Source of the DNA: Circinella minor
Lineage: Eukaryota; Mucoromycota; Mucoromycetes; Mucorales; Lichtheimiaceae
DNA length: 64,000 bases
Assembly (NCBI GenBank): GCA_016758965.1
Contig: JAEPRB010000083.1
Span: 87,187-151,186, forward strand
Reading direction: 5' to 3'
In this document: positions 35,642 through 49,977 of the stretch, piece by piece
Numbering within the stretch: position 1 is the first letter of the stretch
Layout of the letters: each line of letters begins with the position of its first letter
The notes under the pieces: generated by a model
Database searches by the model: none
What the model saw: the letters and a program-made list of their open reading frames with translations, nothing else
What the model was told of the DNA's origin: nothing
Translations under genes and position numbers: made by a program

Positions 35642-38600
35642 ATGGCTGATGCACGTAGTCAACTTCTCGGCGTACTTCATAATGCCGCTTCACAAGACTA
35701 TGTTCGAATGAGACAAGCAGAAGAACTTTTAAAACAATGGGAAAATGAACCTAGTTTTTTCGCTACTCTTCAGGTAAAAAAAAAAGGGGAGGGGGGTTCA
35801 TAACAATTCTATCATTTTATATGATTTTAAAACCTATAAAACCCATTTTTAAATTCTTTATAGGATATATTTTACGATCGTACGGCTGATCATAATGTAC
35901 GTGTCTTGAGTGGCATTTATTTAAAAAATGGTGTTGGCCGTTTTTGGCGAAAAACTGCTAAAAAGTAAGACAGATACCTGGAGGGGAGGGGGAGTATATT
36001 TATACACATGTAGATCTTTCTATTAATATGAATATGATTCTAATTGTTATAGTCCGATTAACGTGGAAGAGAAGACAGCGATTCGACAACGATTGTTACA
36101 ATTTATGGACGAGCCAAGTAAAATGGTATTTTTTTTATATATGATTTAGTTTACCAAATTGAATCAGGGAGACAAAAGCATATTTTTTTTTATTTATTTA
36201 TTTATCAACGATATTGACAACAAAATCAAATTAATAATATCTATTAGCTTACAGCACAAAATGCAGTTATTGTAGCTCGTATTGCTCGTATGGATTACCC
36301 CATGGATTGGTAATAATCATTTATCTACTATAAAAAATAAATAAAAAAAAACAGTATTAATTATTATTCTATATAATTGAATAGGCCTGATTTATTACCT
36401 TCGTTAGTTCAAATCATTGAAACACCTAATAGTGACGAACGACTCATCCATGATCGAGCCTTTGAAATGCTTTATGAAGTACTTCATGAACTCAGTACTC
36501 GATTCTTATCTGCTAGTCGTCGTCAATTTGCTCAAGTTGCACCACGTGTTTTTCAAACAGTAGCTAATGCTTATGTTAACTATACATCCAATACCGTTTC
36601 TTCTTTATCATCACCATCATCTAGTACCTCGGATCCATCCACTCTATTAACCGAATTGGGAATTGTTTCAGCATGTGTTAAGTGTTTACGTATATTAATG
36701 GTGAGCGGTATCCGAGATGTTCACAAGTATGATGAAACAAAAACATTTATACAATTGGGTAAACAACGATTGGAAGAATATATGAGTATTCGATTGGTAT
36801 TACAACAACAAGGAAGTTCAGAAAAAATTCAGGAAATGGTGAGTACGATTATTGAGGATCATGGATCCTTATATCTGGGTTTACAAAAAGCACATCCGGT
36901 TTCGTGTGCATTATGTCCCGCATGGACGGATATTTTGAGATATTATTGGCAAGCAATTGTACATGAAGGAACTCGGTTGACGGATCGTTATAAAACAGGT
37001 AAAAAAAACGCATAAAAAAATACAGCTTCCGTATATATAAGTGACATGTGGACTAAGAAAAAGAATTATATTACTCGATTGGGATGACTTGTTATAGGAC
37101 AACCTGTGGATATACCTGTATTTGAACAATTCCTTTTACAAGGCATGTTACTGATTAAAGAAACAATTAAAAATGCGGCACAAAATGTTGATAATCCTGG
37201 TAGGCATCTTTTTTCTTTATACATTGTAGTATAACTGTATAATATACAGTAAATACAGTAAGTAAATAAATCTAATATGTATCATTTTATCTCTTGTTCT
37301 TCTTGTAGATTCCGAAGTATTATCTGTTACTGAAGAGGAAAAAACATTGGGATTGGAAGCAAACACTATTATCAATACTCAATTTTTAACAAAAGATTTT
37401 GTTAATGCATGTGCTGAAACATTGATTACGAAATATATGTTATTGACACCTGCTGATATGGAAAAATGGGAAGATGAGCCAGAAGGGTTTGCAAATGCTA
37501 TTGATTCTGAGAATTGGGAATTTGAATTAAGGGTAAACTAAGGAAATAAATATAGGAATGGACAAGATGGGAGGGGGCAAGCACAAAAGAATTTGGGATA
37601 TCCATAGAATAAAGAAAGAACTTATCACTTTCTCTCTCTTTTCCTTTTTATATATAGCCATGTGCAGAAATGACATTTATGAGCTTGTTAACACATTATC
37701 GAGATCAGTTATGTCCTATTCTTTTAGATTTAGTTGAAAAAGTGGCCAGTAAGTTCAATTTTTATTTATTGTTTTGAAAGTTTTACTCGAATAAAAAGAA
37801 TATCATTTTCTCAAAAATGAAATTGGTTTATTTATATATATTGTTAATGTTGTTATTAGATGTCAATTCATTTCAAGAATTATTGTTTAAAGATGCAGTT
37901 TATGCAGCTGTGGGATTAGGTGTACAATCGATCTATGGTCGTCTTGATTTCGAAACCTTCCTTGTCAATCGACTAATCCCAGAAATTTCTCAAAAAGGTT
38001 CTGGGTAAGTTTAATAACTTGTTTATTGGGGTATATAAAATTTTTCAATGGTTACTATGGAGCAATCACCATAGAAACGTGTGTTATCAAGATATTCTTG
38101 AGAAATTTACCCTGCTCATATTGATGACAAATGATACTCATACTTTGTTTTGTATATGATTAGATTGAAGATTCTTCATCGTAGAATTGCTTGGTTATTG
38201 GGACGATGGGTAAATGAAGGCATTAGTGCTGATAGTCGAGTTACTATTTATCAAGGATTATTGGAATTGATGGTGGGTGAAGATGATCTGGTCGTTCGAT
38301 TAACTGCAGCTCATAGTTTACGACAAGCCATTGATGATTGGGACTTTGAAATTAACATCTTATTACCTTATCTTGAACCTGCTATGGATTTACTACTCAA
38401 ATTGTTAAACGAAGTAGAAGATTCAGATACTGTGATGAAACTGATTAGTGATTTAAACACTATTACAGATCGTACTGGAGAACATGTAAGTAGATGATGT
38501 ATATCTATACCTTTTTTTTCTCATTGCTACTATATATGAGTGCTTATCTCAAGGGTAAAAAAAAATGCTCATTTTTTTTTATGCTAGATGGTACCATATG

Positions 38601-39604
38601 CCCCTAAAATTATCAACTTATTAATACCTCACTGGCAACGAGCTGAGGATAATCCATTATTCCAATCTGCACTAGTTGTTACATTCACCAAAATCACGGC
38701 AGTAAGTATTTTCATGTCTTTTTATTTTGTTTGTTTGTATAGCTATATATAGTAATAATGTGACCAATTATCTTTATTATTATGCAGATTTTGAAAGAAC
38801 AATCTATTCATGTGCAACATTTCTTCTTACCTATTGTACAATACGGTGTGAACAAAGAAAATGTAAGGAATGATATATTTAAACATAATCAGTGTCTAGT
38901 CATTATCGTTATTTTATAATTTTATTTTTTAACTAAAAAAGCTTATTTGTTATGTGAACATGTAGAAAGCGCACGTGTACCTTCTTGAGGATGTGCTTGA
39001 TTTATGGTGGACCATGTTACAAACAGCACCCCAAAGTAATCCTGAATTATTCTCGATGCTCCCATCCGCTATTGGTTTATTAGAATATGATATTGAAGGA
39101 TTGCGAAAAATATTGAAAATTATTGAAAGCTATCTTTTACTTGATGGCCAAACTACACTTCAGGTAATTAGAATTTTATTTTATTTTATTTTACTTGACT
39201 CAACAGTTGGAGAGCTAATAATTAACTTTTTTTTTTCTAGCAATGTGCACCTCAATTATTCTCCGGGTTAGCAACATATATTGGTAGTACCAGGGATGAA
39301 GTGGCTTCAAGTATTTCATATGTAGGCGAAACAGCACTTCAATCTTGTTCTGTTCAAGTCTATGGTGAAGCACTTGTTCAATCAAGTTTACTTGGAAATA
39401 TTTTGAATGTTTTTATTCAAGATGAGTTATATGCTCATGCGATCATGTCCTATATGACTTTATTTGCTCGTTTAGCAATCTGTGATGCTCAGTTTTTCCT
39501 TAATTATCTTCGTATGGCAAGTCAGCAAATGGCAGGTACTACTTCAGATGACTTTGTTGGTAATGTATTAGATCGATGGATGGAAAAGGTCAGTAGTTTA
39601 CATA

Positions 39605-39644
<40 letters not shown>

Positions 39645-40241
39645 AGAGGGGGATGGAGAGGAGGAGGAATTTATATTTTGATTTATTTTATATTAATTGT
39701 CCCGAAATATACCGACCATGTGGGTGAATAATACATTTGTTTATTTTATAGTTTGATAACATTGGGCACACGCGAGCAAGAAAATTAAATTGTATAGCGT
39801 TGACAAATTTGTTACGTACGAATGATCCCGTTGTATTAGCAAGATTACCTCATTTGATGGCAATATGGATTGATCTTTTAGCTGAAGTGAACGAAGTTGA
39901 GGATGAGTAAGTTTGTTGTTAAACATATTTAATATTAATATCAGTCGGTGATATCATAACTAAAAACAAATTAAATGTATGAAAATAGTCTCTTTTTATA
40001 TGCTGAAGCAGATTTAGCAGGTGATATAGCAGAACTGGATGAATCAGCAGAAAAAGATCGACGAAATAAGTTACGTCGTGAAGATGCAGTCTATACAACC
40101 AATTTGTCCGATATGGTACGACAAACACTAAGTCTAGTGGAACAACATTATGGAGGAGCACAAGCATTTCAGGAATTATGTTTATCAAAAGTAGATCCAA
40201 CAGTATTAGAGCAGGTGAATAAAGCTTTGACAAATCAATAA
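35642..40241 (+). CDS. KAP120: Importin-11 / Kap120-type karyopherin
   Basis: Large HEAT-repeat importin-beta family protein carrying cargo through nuclear pores; yeast Kap120 imports ribosome-assembly factors. About 14 exons, the first being 35642-35773. The importin-beta N-terminal domain is clear: the AEELLKQWENEPSFFATLQ region, then VRVLSGIYLKNGVGRFW, ARIARMDYPMDWPDLLPSLV. Further conserved blocks are LYLGLQKAHPVSC, WEDEPEGF, RRIAWLLGRWV, RLTAAHSLRQAIDDWDF and the C-terminal RKLNCIALTNLL. It ends VNKALTNQ. The start MADARSQ was preferred over an in-frame ATG nine codons upstream because it matches family N-termini. One intron (about 39590-39750) holds an uninterrupted run of 36 A. Confidence 0.92.
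39606..39641. repeat. Poly-A tract of 36 bases in a KAP120 intron
   Basis: Uninterrupted A36, followed by a GA-rich stretch. Its length is likely polymorphic and may be misassembled. Confidence 0.9.
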
Positions 40242-40496
40242 ATGAGTCTTTATCACACATTACTATTTGCACTATCGGGACCTAATTTTTTGATTTGAGC
40301 ACGTTGCCTTTTTGATTCGTTTTGGAGGAATATGTTTTCGAAATGCAATTTCCCCAGCATTTTTTTTTTTTTTTTTGCGTTATAAGGTTTATCGTCTCTT
40401 AGTCATTTATTTTTTTTCTTTTCTTTTTTTTCTTAATTATACGTAATATATTTCCACCCTTTTCTTATTTTACTTTTCTTTCTTTAATTACATAAC

Positions 40497-41565
40497 ATGA
40501 TGGATAATGCCGGACTGGTCATTCAAGTGAGTTGTATTAGCTCGTTTGTTTTTCTTATTGCTTGGTATTCTCTTTGGCATTTTGGAGGACGATCATCGGA
40601 GCGAGAAAGATCATTTGCTGTCACTTTAATAAGTAGTTTTGTAATGACTTGCTGTTCAATTCCGGTATTATATCATGCCTATCAAGCAGGATTTGCCAGT
40701 TTATTGATGCCAGTATCCAGGGAAGCATATGATTGGACTTTGGTAGCTACTTGCTATTTTATGACGTCTTTAGCTATGGATTTATGTCTTGGTGTTTTAT
40801 TTTATCGATCCAAGGTTAATATATTAACAGGCTGGGTACATCATACGGCTTATATTATACTTTTATCATGGGTGATTTACGTTCGTTTAAACCGGTTCTT
40901 TGTTGCCATGTGTATTTTGGAGCTACCAACATTATGCTTGTCTATTGGTTGGGTATTTCCTTTTTTACGACATGATTATCTCTTCGCTACTTTGTATGTC
41001 CCAACAAGAATTGGGTTTCATGCCTTTATGATCACGATTTCGTGGCCGTTTAAGACAGAAGTAGTGGCAGCACTCCTGGCACTTTTCCCCCTTCATTTGT
41101 ATTGGTTTTATGGTATACTGGTTTATATTTGGTTTGAAGTTCTTTATGGCTTGTTTTTTCTGTCAGTTCCCATAGTAACAAAAGTTATATAATAATTATT
41201 TTATAGGATTTATTTGTCAACAGAAGCGGATCAGAAAAGAAGGTCGCCATAGTAGTAGTGCTTCGGCTTTCATTGGATCTACTTCTACTTGTGTTACAAC
41301 CCCAGAAAATATTAAGCAACCGTTATTACATTATGTTGAATTGATCCAAGACGTTTCTGCTGTTCCCGCCATAGTATCTACAGAAGATAAATTTCTACAT
41401 AATGGGAACCAGAAGCAAGTTATTCACCATCAACAACGGCGTCATAATAACAATGTTGTCAAAATGAATAATAACAAAAACTATTCATCATGTCATAACA
41501 TGCCAACAAAAATCACTAATACTGATTCATCTTATCATACTTTACCAGTTGGTGTAACTGCCTAA
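40497..41565 (+). CDS. TLC-domain integral membrane protein
   Basis: Two exons (40497-41112, 41207-41565) join to 324 aa. The first exon carries about six to seven hydrophobic segments. The TLC (TRAM-LAG1-CLN8) pattern is seen in the region TSLAMDLCLGVLFYRS followed by LTGWVHHTAYI, with the paired His typical of the family, then WFYGFICQQKR at the last segment. The soluble tail is Ser/Asn/His-rich. It is closer to the TLCD/TMEM56 type than to ceramide synthases, as no Lag motif is evident. That placement and any lipid role are inferred. The donor at 41113 (GTATAC) was chosen because it alone keeps frame. Confidence 0.8.
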
Positions 41566-44500
41566 TCAATGTTTTATTCTTATAATTTTTTTTTTCTTCT
41601 GTTTATATTTATTCTATGTAATGTATTATTAAATAATCTCAACAATTATTATATTATACTATTACTATGATAGTTCTTATATTATATGTAACCCTTTCTC
41701 TATATACGTATTCTTTCTCCTAACTATTTTTTGACATTTATTTTTTACATACATTATTTTACGCATTTATACGTAATCCAAGCCTTTCATTTATATATTT
41801 TTTTTACCAGTTTTATACATATGATATTAGTATTATTATCGATACAATCACCACCTCGTTAATATATAATTCGTAGGGTTTACTTCACTCATATGTAACC
41901 GCAAAAATTAAAAAATATTTCAATTTTGTCTTTTTTAATTAAATACCTATTCGATATGAGTATGTATTATATTTATTGTGTAATTCAAATTGAAAAAAAA
42001 AAGATGACAGGAGAGGTGATACGTAACAGTTTAATCATGAAGGTTAATACGACAATGTGAAGTATATTTTCGGGAAGAAAACTTCTCCACTACGTAAGCT
42101 GAAAGTTTCATAATAAATTGGAAGCTTTTTGTGAATATCATAGGCATTTATAAAACGCAAGGTTTTCCAACCTCCCCTGTCAAGTTGTACTAGGAGTTTT
42201 ATTAGCAGACGATATAGATTCCAAGTCAAGTAAGCCTTCTTTGGGAATTGAATTTTTGTTACGTATATATTTATATATTACTTCTTGTTATGTCTTACTA
42301 ATAGAATAGCTTGGTATAATAATATGATACATGAACCATTAAGAGAAGAACAGGTGGAATGGTGAAAAAGGTAGCACTTATTTACCGAGTTGTTATTTAT
42401 CAGCTGTGAACCTGTGAAAAAAAGAAAGAATTGGTATAAGTTCAGTACAAACCGGTAACATTTTCAAATATCAATAATTTGTTACTGGTACGTGTACTGT
42501 TTCATAATAATGTTTTTATGAGTATGATAGCAATATTCTTCAATGCAATCTCCTTTGAGAAAAACGTGTTGTGAGATCTTCTTCATGAGCTTTTTCTTTT
42601 CTTTTCGAAAGGTACGTACTATATTTAAGGCAGCTACATATTACCTTCTATTATTTTTACTTCTGTCACAGCAACTGTTCATTTTCATATTTCGTCTTAC
42701 AATCGTTTTATAAATCTCGTATAGCTGTAACTTGGCTGGTAATAAAATAATAAAAGACACTAACATATTAAATAAAGTTCTACAGCATCTATGATTTGAT
42801 TTATAATTCATGTAGAGAAAAATGAGAAAAAATTTATATTCACTTATAGATCTTGTTCTTTTTGTCATATATATATATATATGAATTCCAAACTGATAAC
42901 TGTTTGATCAACTGACTATGTTACGATGATACGTACGTAGTAAAATGTTATCATTTTACTTTTGTTTAAAAACGTGCCAAAAAACCAAATTGTGGCCCAA
43001 TGAGGACGAAAAGAGGTTATAAAACAAATACTGGTATGGCATAACATATATATAGAGTAATATATATTACTATACTTTTTATGCTGAAGAAACACTTAAT
43101 GTTCTATTTTTTCGGTAAAAATGATTTTGGATACGTATACAACATGATAAACCATTACAAGCTATTAGAAGTACTCAAAAGTGAATATAAACGTGACGCA
43201 ATCTTTCAGTCATTATTCTTTCTTATTATTTTGCTAAATGTAAACATCTTCATCATTGATATTATGTTGTGCAAGCTACTATGTATCGACAAACCGTTTT
43301 TACGTATTCTGTTGTGAAGTTAATTTCCAGTGTATGTTATGGTAAATCTAGTGACATCAACAGAAGCAATTTCATTGATCTCCATATTACACGAAAACCA
43401 GACTACGGATTCAATTTGTGGCGAATAGTTACTAAGATGACCTTTCTTATGCTGCGATTTTACGTTGTAGAACTTTTGTTGCTTTGGTGGCAAAATTCTC
43501 ATGTTACTTCACTTGTATATATACAGCCAACGACAATAGATTTGCGATGTTAAGTATTTTTTTTGCTCATACCACAACGATTCTTTTTCACTACAGTACT
43601 TGTTTTGTTTGAAATAATAATAAAACTTTGGCCTCACAGTGTGGGGGCTAAGATTAAATAAAGAATTTGTCACGTTATGCAAAAAAAAAGTGTCCTTTTG
43701 TTTCCAAGAAACCTTAATTTTCTGTTTTGGTTCTTTGAACTGTGGTGAACACATTTCCAAGTAACTTATTGAAGTAATTTCTCTTAAAAAATATTTTTTA
43801 ATTGACATGTGAGCGTAACTGCCTTTTTTATTTTTATTTCTATTAATAATAACGAACAACATATTTTTTGGACTATTTAACGCGTTTAATACACGAACAA
43901 AAAAATAAATAAAATGGCTTTAAAAAATTCTAAATGGCCAATAATAATGAAATTATTATTCATCACACAGAAATTATTTCTTCTTATTTATTTTGGGCCA
44001 TTATTCTTTTAGGAAAAAAAAAGGAGTGCAAAAAAAAAAAAAACTCAAAACCGCAATGACCGTTTTCAAATTTTTGAATTTCTGTAGATTTCAAATACAG
44101 AGAAAAGGAGGCATGTGATGTTGCCTAGTAACAAGTTTTGCATGAATATAAAAAAAACATAAAGGAGATGATAAAAAAGGAAAGCTGTTCAAATGATTAT
44201 AGAAGTATCAAATCGTTTATGCCGATCCCAAATATTTAAACTACTAGTTATTTCACAGCCAACTCCGAAAAAGCACAGACCCCCTTTCCTCTTCCACATT
44301 AAAAAAGATATTCTATGTTTATCCATGAATTTATTTAACCGAGCTGAAAAAAAAAGTTATTATGATAGACTGAGTATAAGTTAGTTGAGTATTTTCTGTT
44401 ATCTTTGCCATGACTATCGCATTGTTATACTCTTTTGTACATTGTTTAACACTATCAATGGTGCGTATATGTAGTTCAACAAGAAATTACCCTTCCTCTA

Positions 44501-45078
44501 TTTCTTTTTATTGTTTCTTTTCTTTGAATTATTAAAGAGAAAACATTTATTTTGGTAGTTAGAATGTATCAGTTATGAATACATCTCAAATCATAATTTG
44601 ATGACATCATTATGTTCGCTACTGGTACCAACATCTTGTGTTAATATTAGTACAAGAGCTTTTGAATAGAAAAAGAAACCTTATTTTAATGTGAAATATT
44701 ACTTATGTACCAAAATGAGATACATATAGACTAAATAGCGGGGTGCGGTCTAGAAAAAAGTCCGGTAGTTTTGACACATTCTACGCCTCCATAGTCAGGT
44801 AATAACATAATGGGAACTAACATGCCTAGTTTTTTTTACGTATTTCTTTTGAGACGAATGACATTGAAAAAGGCGAATGAAAAACGACGAATTATGACGA
44901 TAGTAGCAACATACGACGGATTACACTCATAACTGTCAACCACTTCGGATGATACCAGTATTAGTCATTGTTTCATTTATTTCTTTATCTCAAGAGAATC
45001 TTAAAAGTGTGGTCTACTCATTGGCTTTTTTTGGTTCACCAACAAAGGGGGTGTCTTTGTGGTAAGTTTGTTCATTAT

Positions 45079-45114
<36 letters not shown>

Positions 45115-45959
45115 TTTCTATCCATAGACCGTAAAATTATGTTTGGTCATAGCCGTAATTATTCATTTGAACGACTAACAATACTGGATTAGTAAAAATG
45201 ATGACCATATATTTCTTCAAAATTGATGTTTAATAGCAACAGCTAACTACGGTACCATGTTAATAGTTGTTCAAGAACTTCAACAAAAATAACAATATTT
45301 TAATTTCATTAATAAGCACTATAATGTCAACAGCAGTCTTTACCAGGAATTAATTGGTTGTATGTGTATAATGAAATTTAATTAGCACAATTGCCGCAAA
45401 TTTTTATATATAATGCCATAATAATATAAAGCATTATTTTATACGTATTGACACTTTTCATCGTCGCCAAAATTGATTATTTGTTTATATATCGAAAAGA
45501 ATAAACAATAAAATAAGATTACGAATAACAAAAAAAGCAAATCACATGATGATTTATATGAGCCAAACAATGTGATTGTTAAGATCGTAGAATGACAATA
45601 CGTAATTTGCTATATTAGTTAACTTGCGTATAGTTACCTTATTAAAAATTATTTCATTACATATCTTGAGGTCAAAATAAAAAGAAAATCAGAATATATT
45701 GTTAGTGATTACTACCGATGACTTCTTCGGAACAAATACTTAGAGTGACTGTAACATTCAAGGAGAAAAGTTCGTGTGATTAGCATTTCTTTTAATGTTT
45801 ATACATGAGTATACAACCAACTTTTACAAAATTTGGGATGTGATATTTTTATCCCACGCTTTTTTTTATCTTTTTCTTTCTCTTTTTTTTATCTTTTTCT
45901 TTCTCTTTTTTTATTACTCTCTTTTTACCATTTTTTTTCATATGTTGTAAATAAAAAAA
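41566..45959. other. Gene desert, 4.4 kb
   Basis: AT-rich with no gene I can support. Open frames at 43081-43317, 43269-43553, 43509-43862 and 44968-45192 lack family motifs and have AT-driven composition. A 24-base pyrimidine-rich unit (ATCTTTTTCTTTCTC core) is repeated twice near 45868-45910, in the promoter of the monooxygenase gene. Confidence 0.5.
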
Positions 45960-48563
45960 ATGTCCACTAATAACGATAATACAACGCAAAAACGCGAACT
46001 AACAGTCGATGTTTTTATATCGGGAGCAGGGCCTGTGGGTTTATTCTTTGCTTACCAGGTAATCAAGTACATATATCTTATAAGATAGTTACAACGATTT
46101 TTCTAGTTTTGAATAATAACACTGTCAATATTTTTTTCTTATAGATGATAAAACTAGGACATTCGATTTATATATGTGATCCCAAGAAAGGTCCAACAAC
46201 TCAAAGTAGAGCTGTATTATTGACACCACGAACAATGGAAGTTATGGAAAACCACAATCTTGCACATCATTTTTTAAAAGAAGCCATCGTTCTTCAAGGT
46301 GTTCAACTCCATGTTCAAGGATCAAAGGTAACTACTAATGATGGCTTCTGATTATTAGAAAACAAGAAAACAAAAATTAAAAAGAGGATCTTTAGGTTGG
46401 AACAATCGATGTGACAGGTGATACAAGTTTCCCACAAATGACTTGTATCTCTCAAGAAATTACTGAAGCTGTGCTTATACGATTAGTAGGAGATAGTCGG
46501 ATTACATGGCATACAAAATTGGTAAATTATTCTCAAAATGAAGATCATATTGAAGCCATTGTCAAGCATACAGAAACGGACATTGAAACAAGAGTAAATG
46601 CGAAATACATAATTGGTGCTGATGGGTCACATTCGACTGTGCGCAAAAAGACAGAGGATTGGAAGTTTATTGGATATTCAATGGCAACACGATTCGGTAT
46701 GGGTGATGTCGCAATAGGAGGAGAAGATGTGGAAAAGATACTGACCACGCGTGCAAATGGATTTCTTCATTCAGATGGTATGTGAGTGTATATACACAAG
46801 ATAGGGAAATGTATAACAAAAAAACGTTCCTGTCATAACGCATAATGTCACGATATTGGGAAAATGAAGTTATATGTGTTATATAACAAAAAATGGTAAT
46901 ATTGTTATTGATAATTCATTATCCAATGTATATGATAGGAATGTGTGGAGTAATTCCTATCGGTAAAAGGAATGGGAAAATCTATTTTCGCGTAGTAGGA
47001 AATTTGGGCCCTTATAAAGTGGACGAAGGTGATAGAGTAACCCATGGAATTGTTCAAGAAGAACAACAATTTACTTTGGAGCAAATACAAGAACTTCTTA
47101 ACAAACGGCTTCATAATTTAAATGTGGTGGCTCAAGACCCTATTTGGTTGACTGAGTTCCGTATCAATGAACGAATGGCAGATGGGTTCCGTCGCAAACG
47201 TGCTATATTAATTGGAGGTACATAATATGCTAAATGTTAATAAATGGGTAGATATATATAGACGAAAGATAATTAATTAAACCGAAATGTTTCTCTTAAT
47301 TTATATTAGATGCTGCACACTGCCATTCCCCCGTTGGAGGGCAAGGACTAAATCTAGGATTTCAAGATGGTATTACTGCATATTTAGTTAAAAAATTAGT
47401 TGGAATGGGACGTTAAAACTGCAAAAAAAAAAGTCATTAACAGGGATATTACTACATACGTACTAAATTTTTAGCTGATAATTTGGCATGGAAGCTGTCG
47501 ACTGTATTAAAGGGATTATCTTCTGATGATGAAAAACTTCTTGATTCGTACAATACCGAGGTAAATAATATTATATGAAATTATCAAATTGACTAATTGC
47601 TATCAAAATGATATTTTTCATGTCAGCAGTTTTTATTAAATCTAATAATATAATTTCCTATTACTATATACGTATGTATAGCGTGAACCTATTGTGGCAG
47701 AAACCTTGGAAGCAACTGGATCTTCTACACGATTTGCGCTTACAAAGGGGCCCATTTTAGGTACATAACGATCTGAGCTAAAATGGAGTCAATTGTTTAC
47801 TATTAATCACAAGTAATTTTTTTCAATACATGCATAGCAACTCTTGGTTACGTTTTATCAGGAGTACTCTCGTTTGATATGATTAAAAGTCCAGTTATTA
47901 CGGCTATGATGCAGGTACGATATGCATATATGTCATAATGTCATTACTGCTTAATAATTATCACAATAATAGATACATGTACAACTACCAAATGAATCGC
48001 CATTATTACAAACAAAAAACCCAAAAAGTGATCTCATAGAACCTGGAAAGTTCATGCATGAAACTGCTCCCCTGCGAAATCGCGTCATGACCAACAAACT
48101 CGAACGATGCACGTTACACCAAATATTAGCGACTGATACTACAACGCAACATGCGATCCTATGGGTTAGTAGTCGACCATCACGTTTTTCATCTCATTCA
48201 TTGACAAGTGAGTTCTGGGCCAAGTTTTTTGATAGCAAGGTATCATCACCTGCTATTCGTCCAATCATTATTGAATCGACATGGCACGTGCATGAATGTA
48301 AACCTCCCGATTATGTAAAGGAAGAGCAACAAACAATAGCAGAATGCGCATTTTGGTCAGAAGACCACTGGGATACAGAGGATTCCATATCCAAACGTGT
48401 TGGATTGGCATCACACATGTACGATAAACCAGAGCCACCCGCAGCTATTGTCATCGTACGACCTGATCTTTATATTGCTTATAGTAATTTGATCCTCGCA
48501 ACACAAGATATTGATCATGCATTTAGATTTCTTGCTAGTTATTTAAAGACGAATGTTGTTTAA
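45960..48563 (+). CDS. FAD-dependent aromatic-ring monooxygenase (phenol hydroxylase-like)
   Basis: Class A flavoprotein monooxygenase that would hydroxylate an aromatic substrate using NAD(P)H and oxygen. About ten exons. The three FAD/NADPH motifs are present: Rossmann GAGPVG near residues 22-27 (ISGAGPVGLFFAY), the DG motif GADGSHSTVR, and the GD motif GDAAHCHSPVGGQGLN, which is created by splicing at about 47217/47310. After it, DADNLAWKLSTVLKG is the standard helix, joined by an intron at 47369-47470. The C-terminal part resembles the thioredoxin-like domain of the phenol 2-monooxygenase/TfdB group and ends LASYLKTNVV. The substrate cannot be told. It stands alone between two gene-free regions. 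Confidence 0.88.
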
Positions 48564-49977
48564 AATAGTACTAACTGTTATTATATGTAAATAAATATAA
48601 TGTATTCTTATTATAAATAGTTACTTATTAATTACTATTATGTTCTGGTTTGTATGGCCTTGAAAAATGAAGCATACGTATATTGCGTGTTACTCTATAT
48701 AATAACTCGTATATACCATTGGTGCACTTCTATTGATATGTTAAAGGTTAACACTAAACAGTATCAAATGAACAAAGTGGTTTTATATCGGTAGTAAAAA
48801 AATATATCTGTAATAAATGAGAGTAAACAAAAAGCATTTAAGAAAACTCTGTGGCCTAACGTGAGCATTTGATTTTACTCGACCTGTTTACTACATACTA
48901 ATGTTATAATGGCTTAAATCTTTTTATGTATTATGTATTTATTACAACGATGTTAATAACAAAACTATCATCAGTTCAAGATGAGATTATTAAGTCCTTA
49001 CGTAACAAAAGTTTTTGCGATAATTGTAGAATTGAATATTGCAACAGTTGGATAACCAGCGTTAATTCTTAATTGTATATTGTAGTTAAATCGATTACTC
49101 GCCTCCGAGAATATAAAGCATCATACATATTAGTTGGAATACATAAAGCGATAGCTATACACAATTGAATTATCATGTATGCCTCTTATTTAACTCGACC
49201 AATATTATTTTATGTATCTTTCCATATATGTATGCTGTTGCGTTTTACAAATCAGTACTTTTTCAAGCATACATAAATATAGTAATAATGGAAAGTTCAT
49301 TTGTAGTTTTTTTGCGGCAATTTTTAAGTGTACGTATGATTTATCAAGAAAATAGTACATATTTGCAGCTTTTTATGTGTTCATACATACATATGGTAGT
49401 CTTCATAATCAAATATATTACTGAAGATTCACTTGTTCTTAGTATAAGGGAACACCATGATTTTAATATTGGTTTAATGAAACCCTTTCTTATTAAGTTT
49501 GTCTTAATCTGGTTTTGAATGAGCTTATCTTGTTGCCTCTTTTTTTTTGTTAACAATAACTACTTAGGATTGAATATCATAAGCAGATAATAAAAAAAAA
49601 AGTGAAAACGTTAAGATAGTAGAATACAAACAATAGAACCTTTTAAAGCGGAGACAATGTATGTTAATAATGACCACGTTTATACTTTTTGTTGATGTAA
49701 CATCATTAAAAAAACCGTGCTTGTAAATATTATGCCATCATAAAATGATGTACGTATGTTTGTATATAGTTATTTGATATTATAAGAAATCGCAGCTATA
49801 AATACATTAATGACGGTTATCATTGTATTTTTTTTAGTAACAGACGTAATAATAATTTGCTTTTATTTATTTTACAGGATTAAAAAAAAAAAGAAAGGAT
49901 GTTTGTTGTATGTATGAGAGTTGCAAAATGTATAATATGAGATGATGTTTTGTCGTAAATAATAATATTAATTATAA
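48564..49977. other. Intergenic region, 1.4 kb
   Basis: No gene seen. The open frame at 49165-49518 is hydrophobic and AT-driven without motifs. Monooxygenase and NOC2 genes converge here. Confidence 0.5.

Noticed and set aside
43081..43862. Cluster of three overlapping open frames on both strands in the gene desert
   Set aside because: No recognisable domain, mutually overlapping, rich in AT-encoded residues.
49165..49518. 117-codon hydrophobic open frame
   Set aside because: Composition follows from T-rich DNA. No membrane-protein family pattern and no promoter context.
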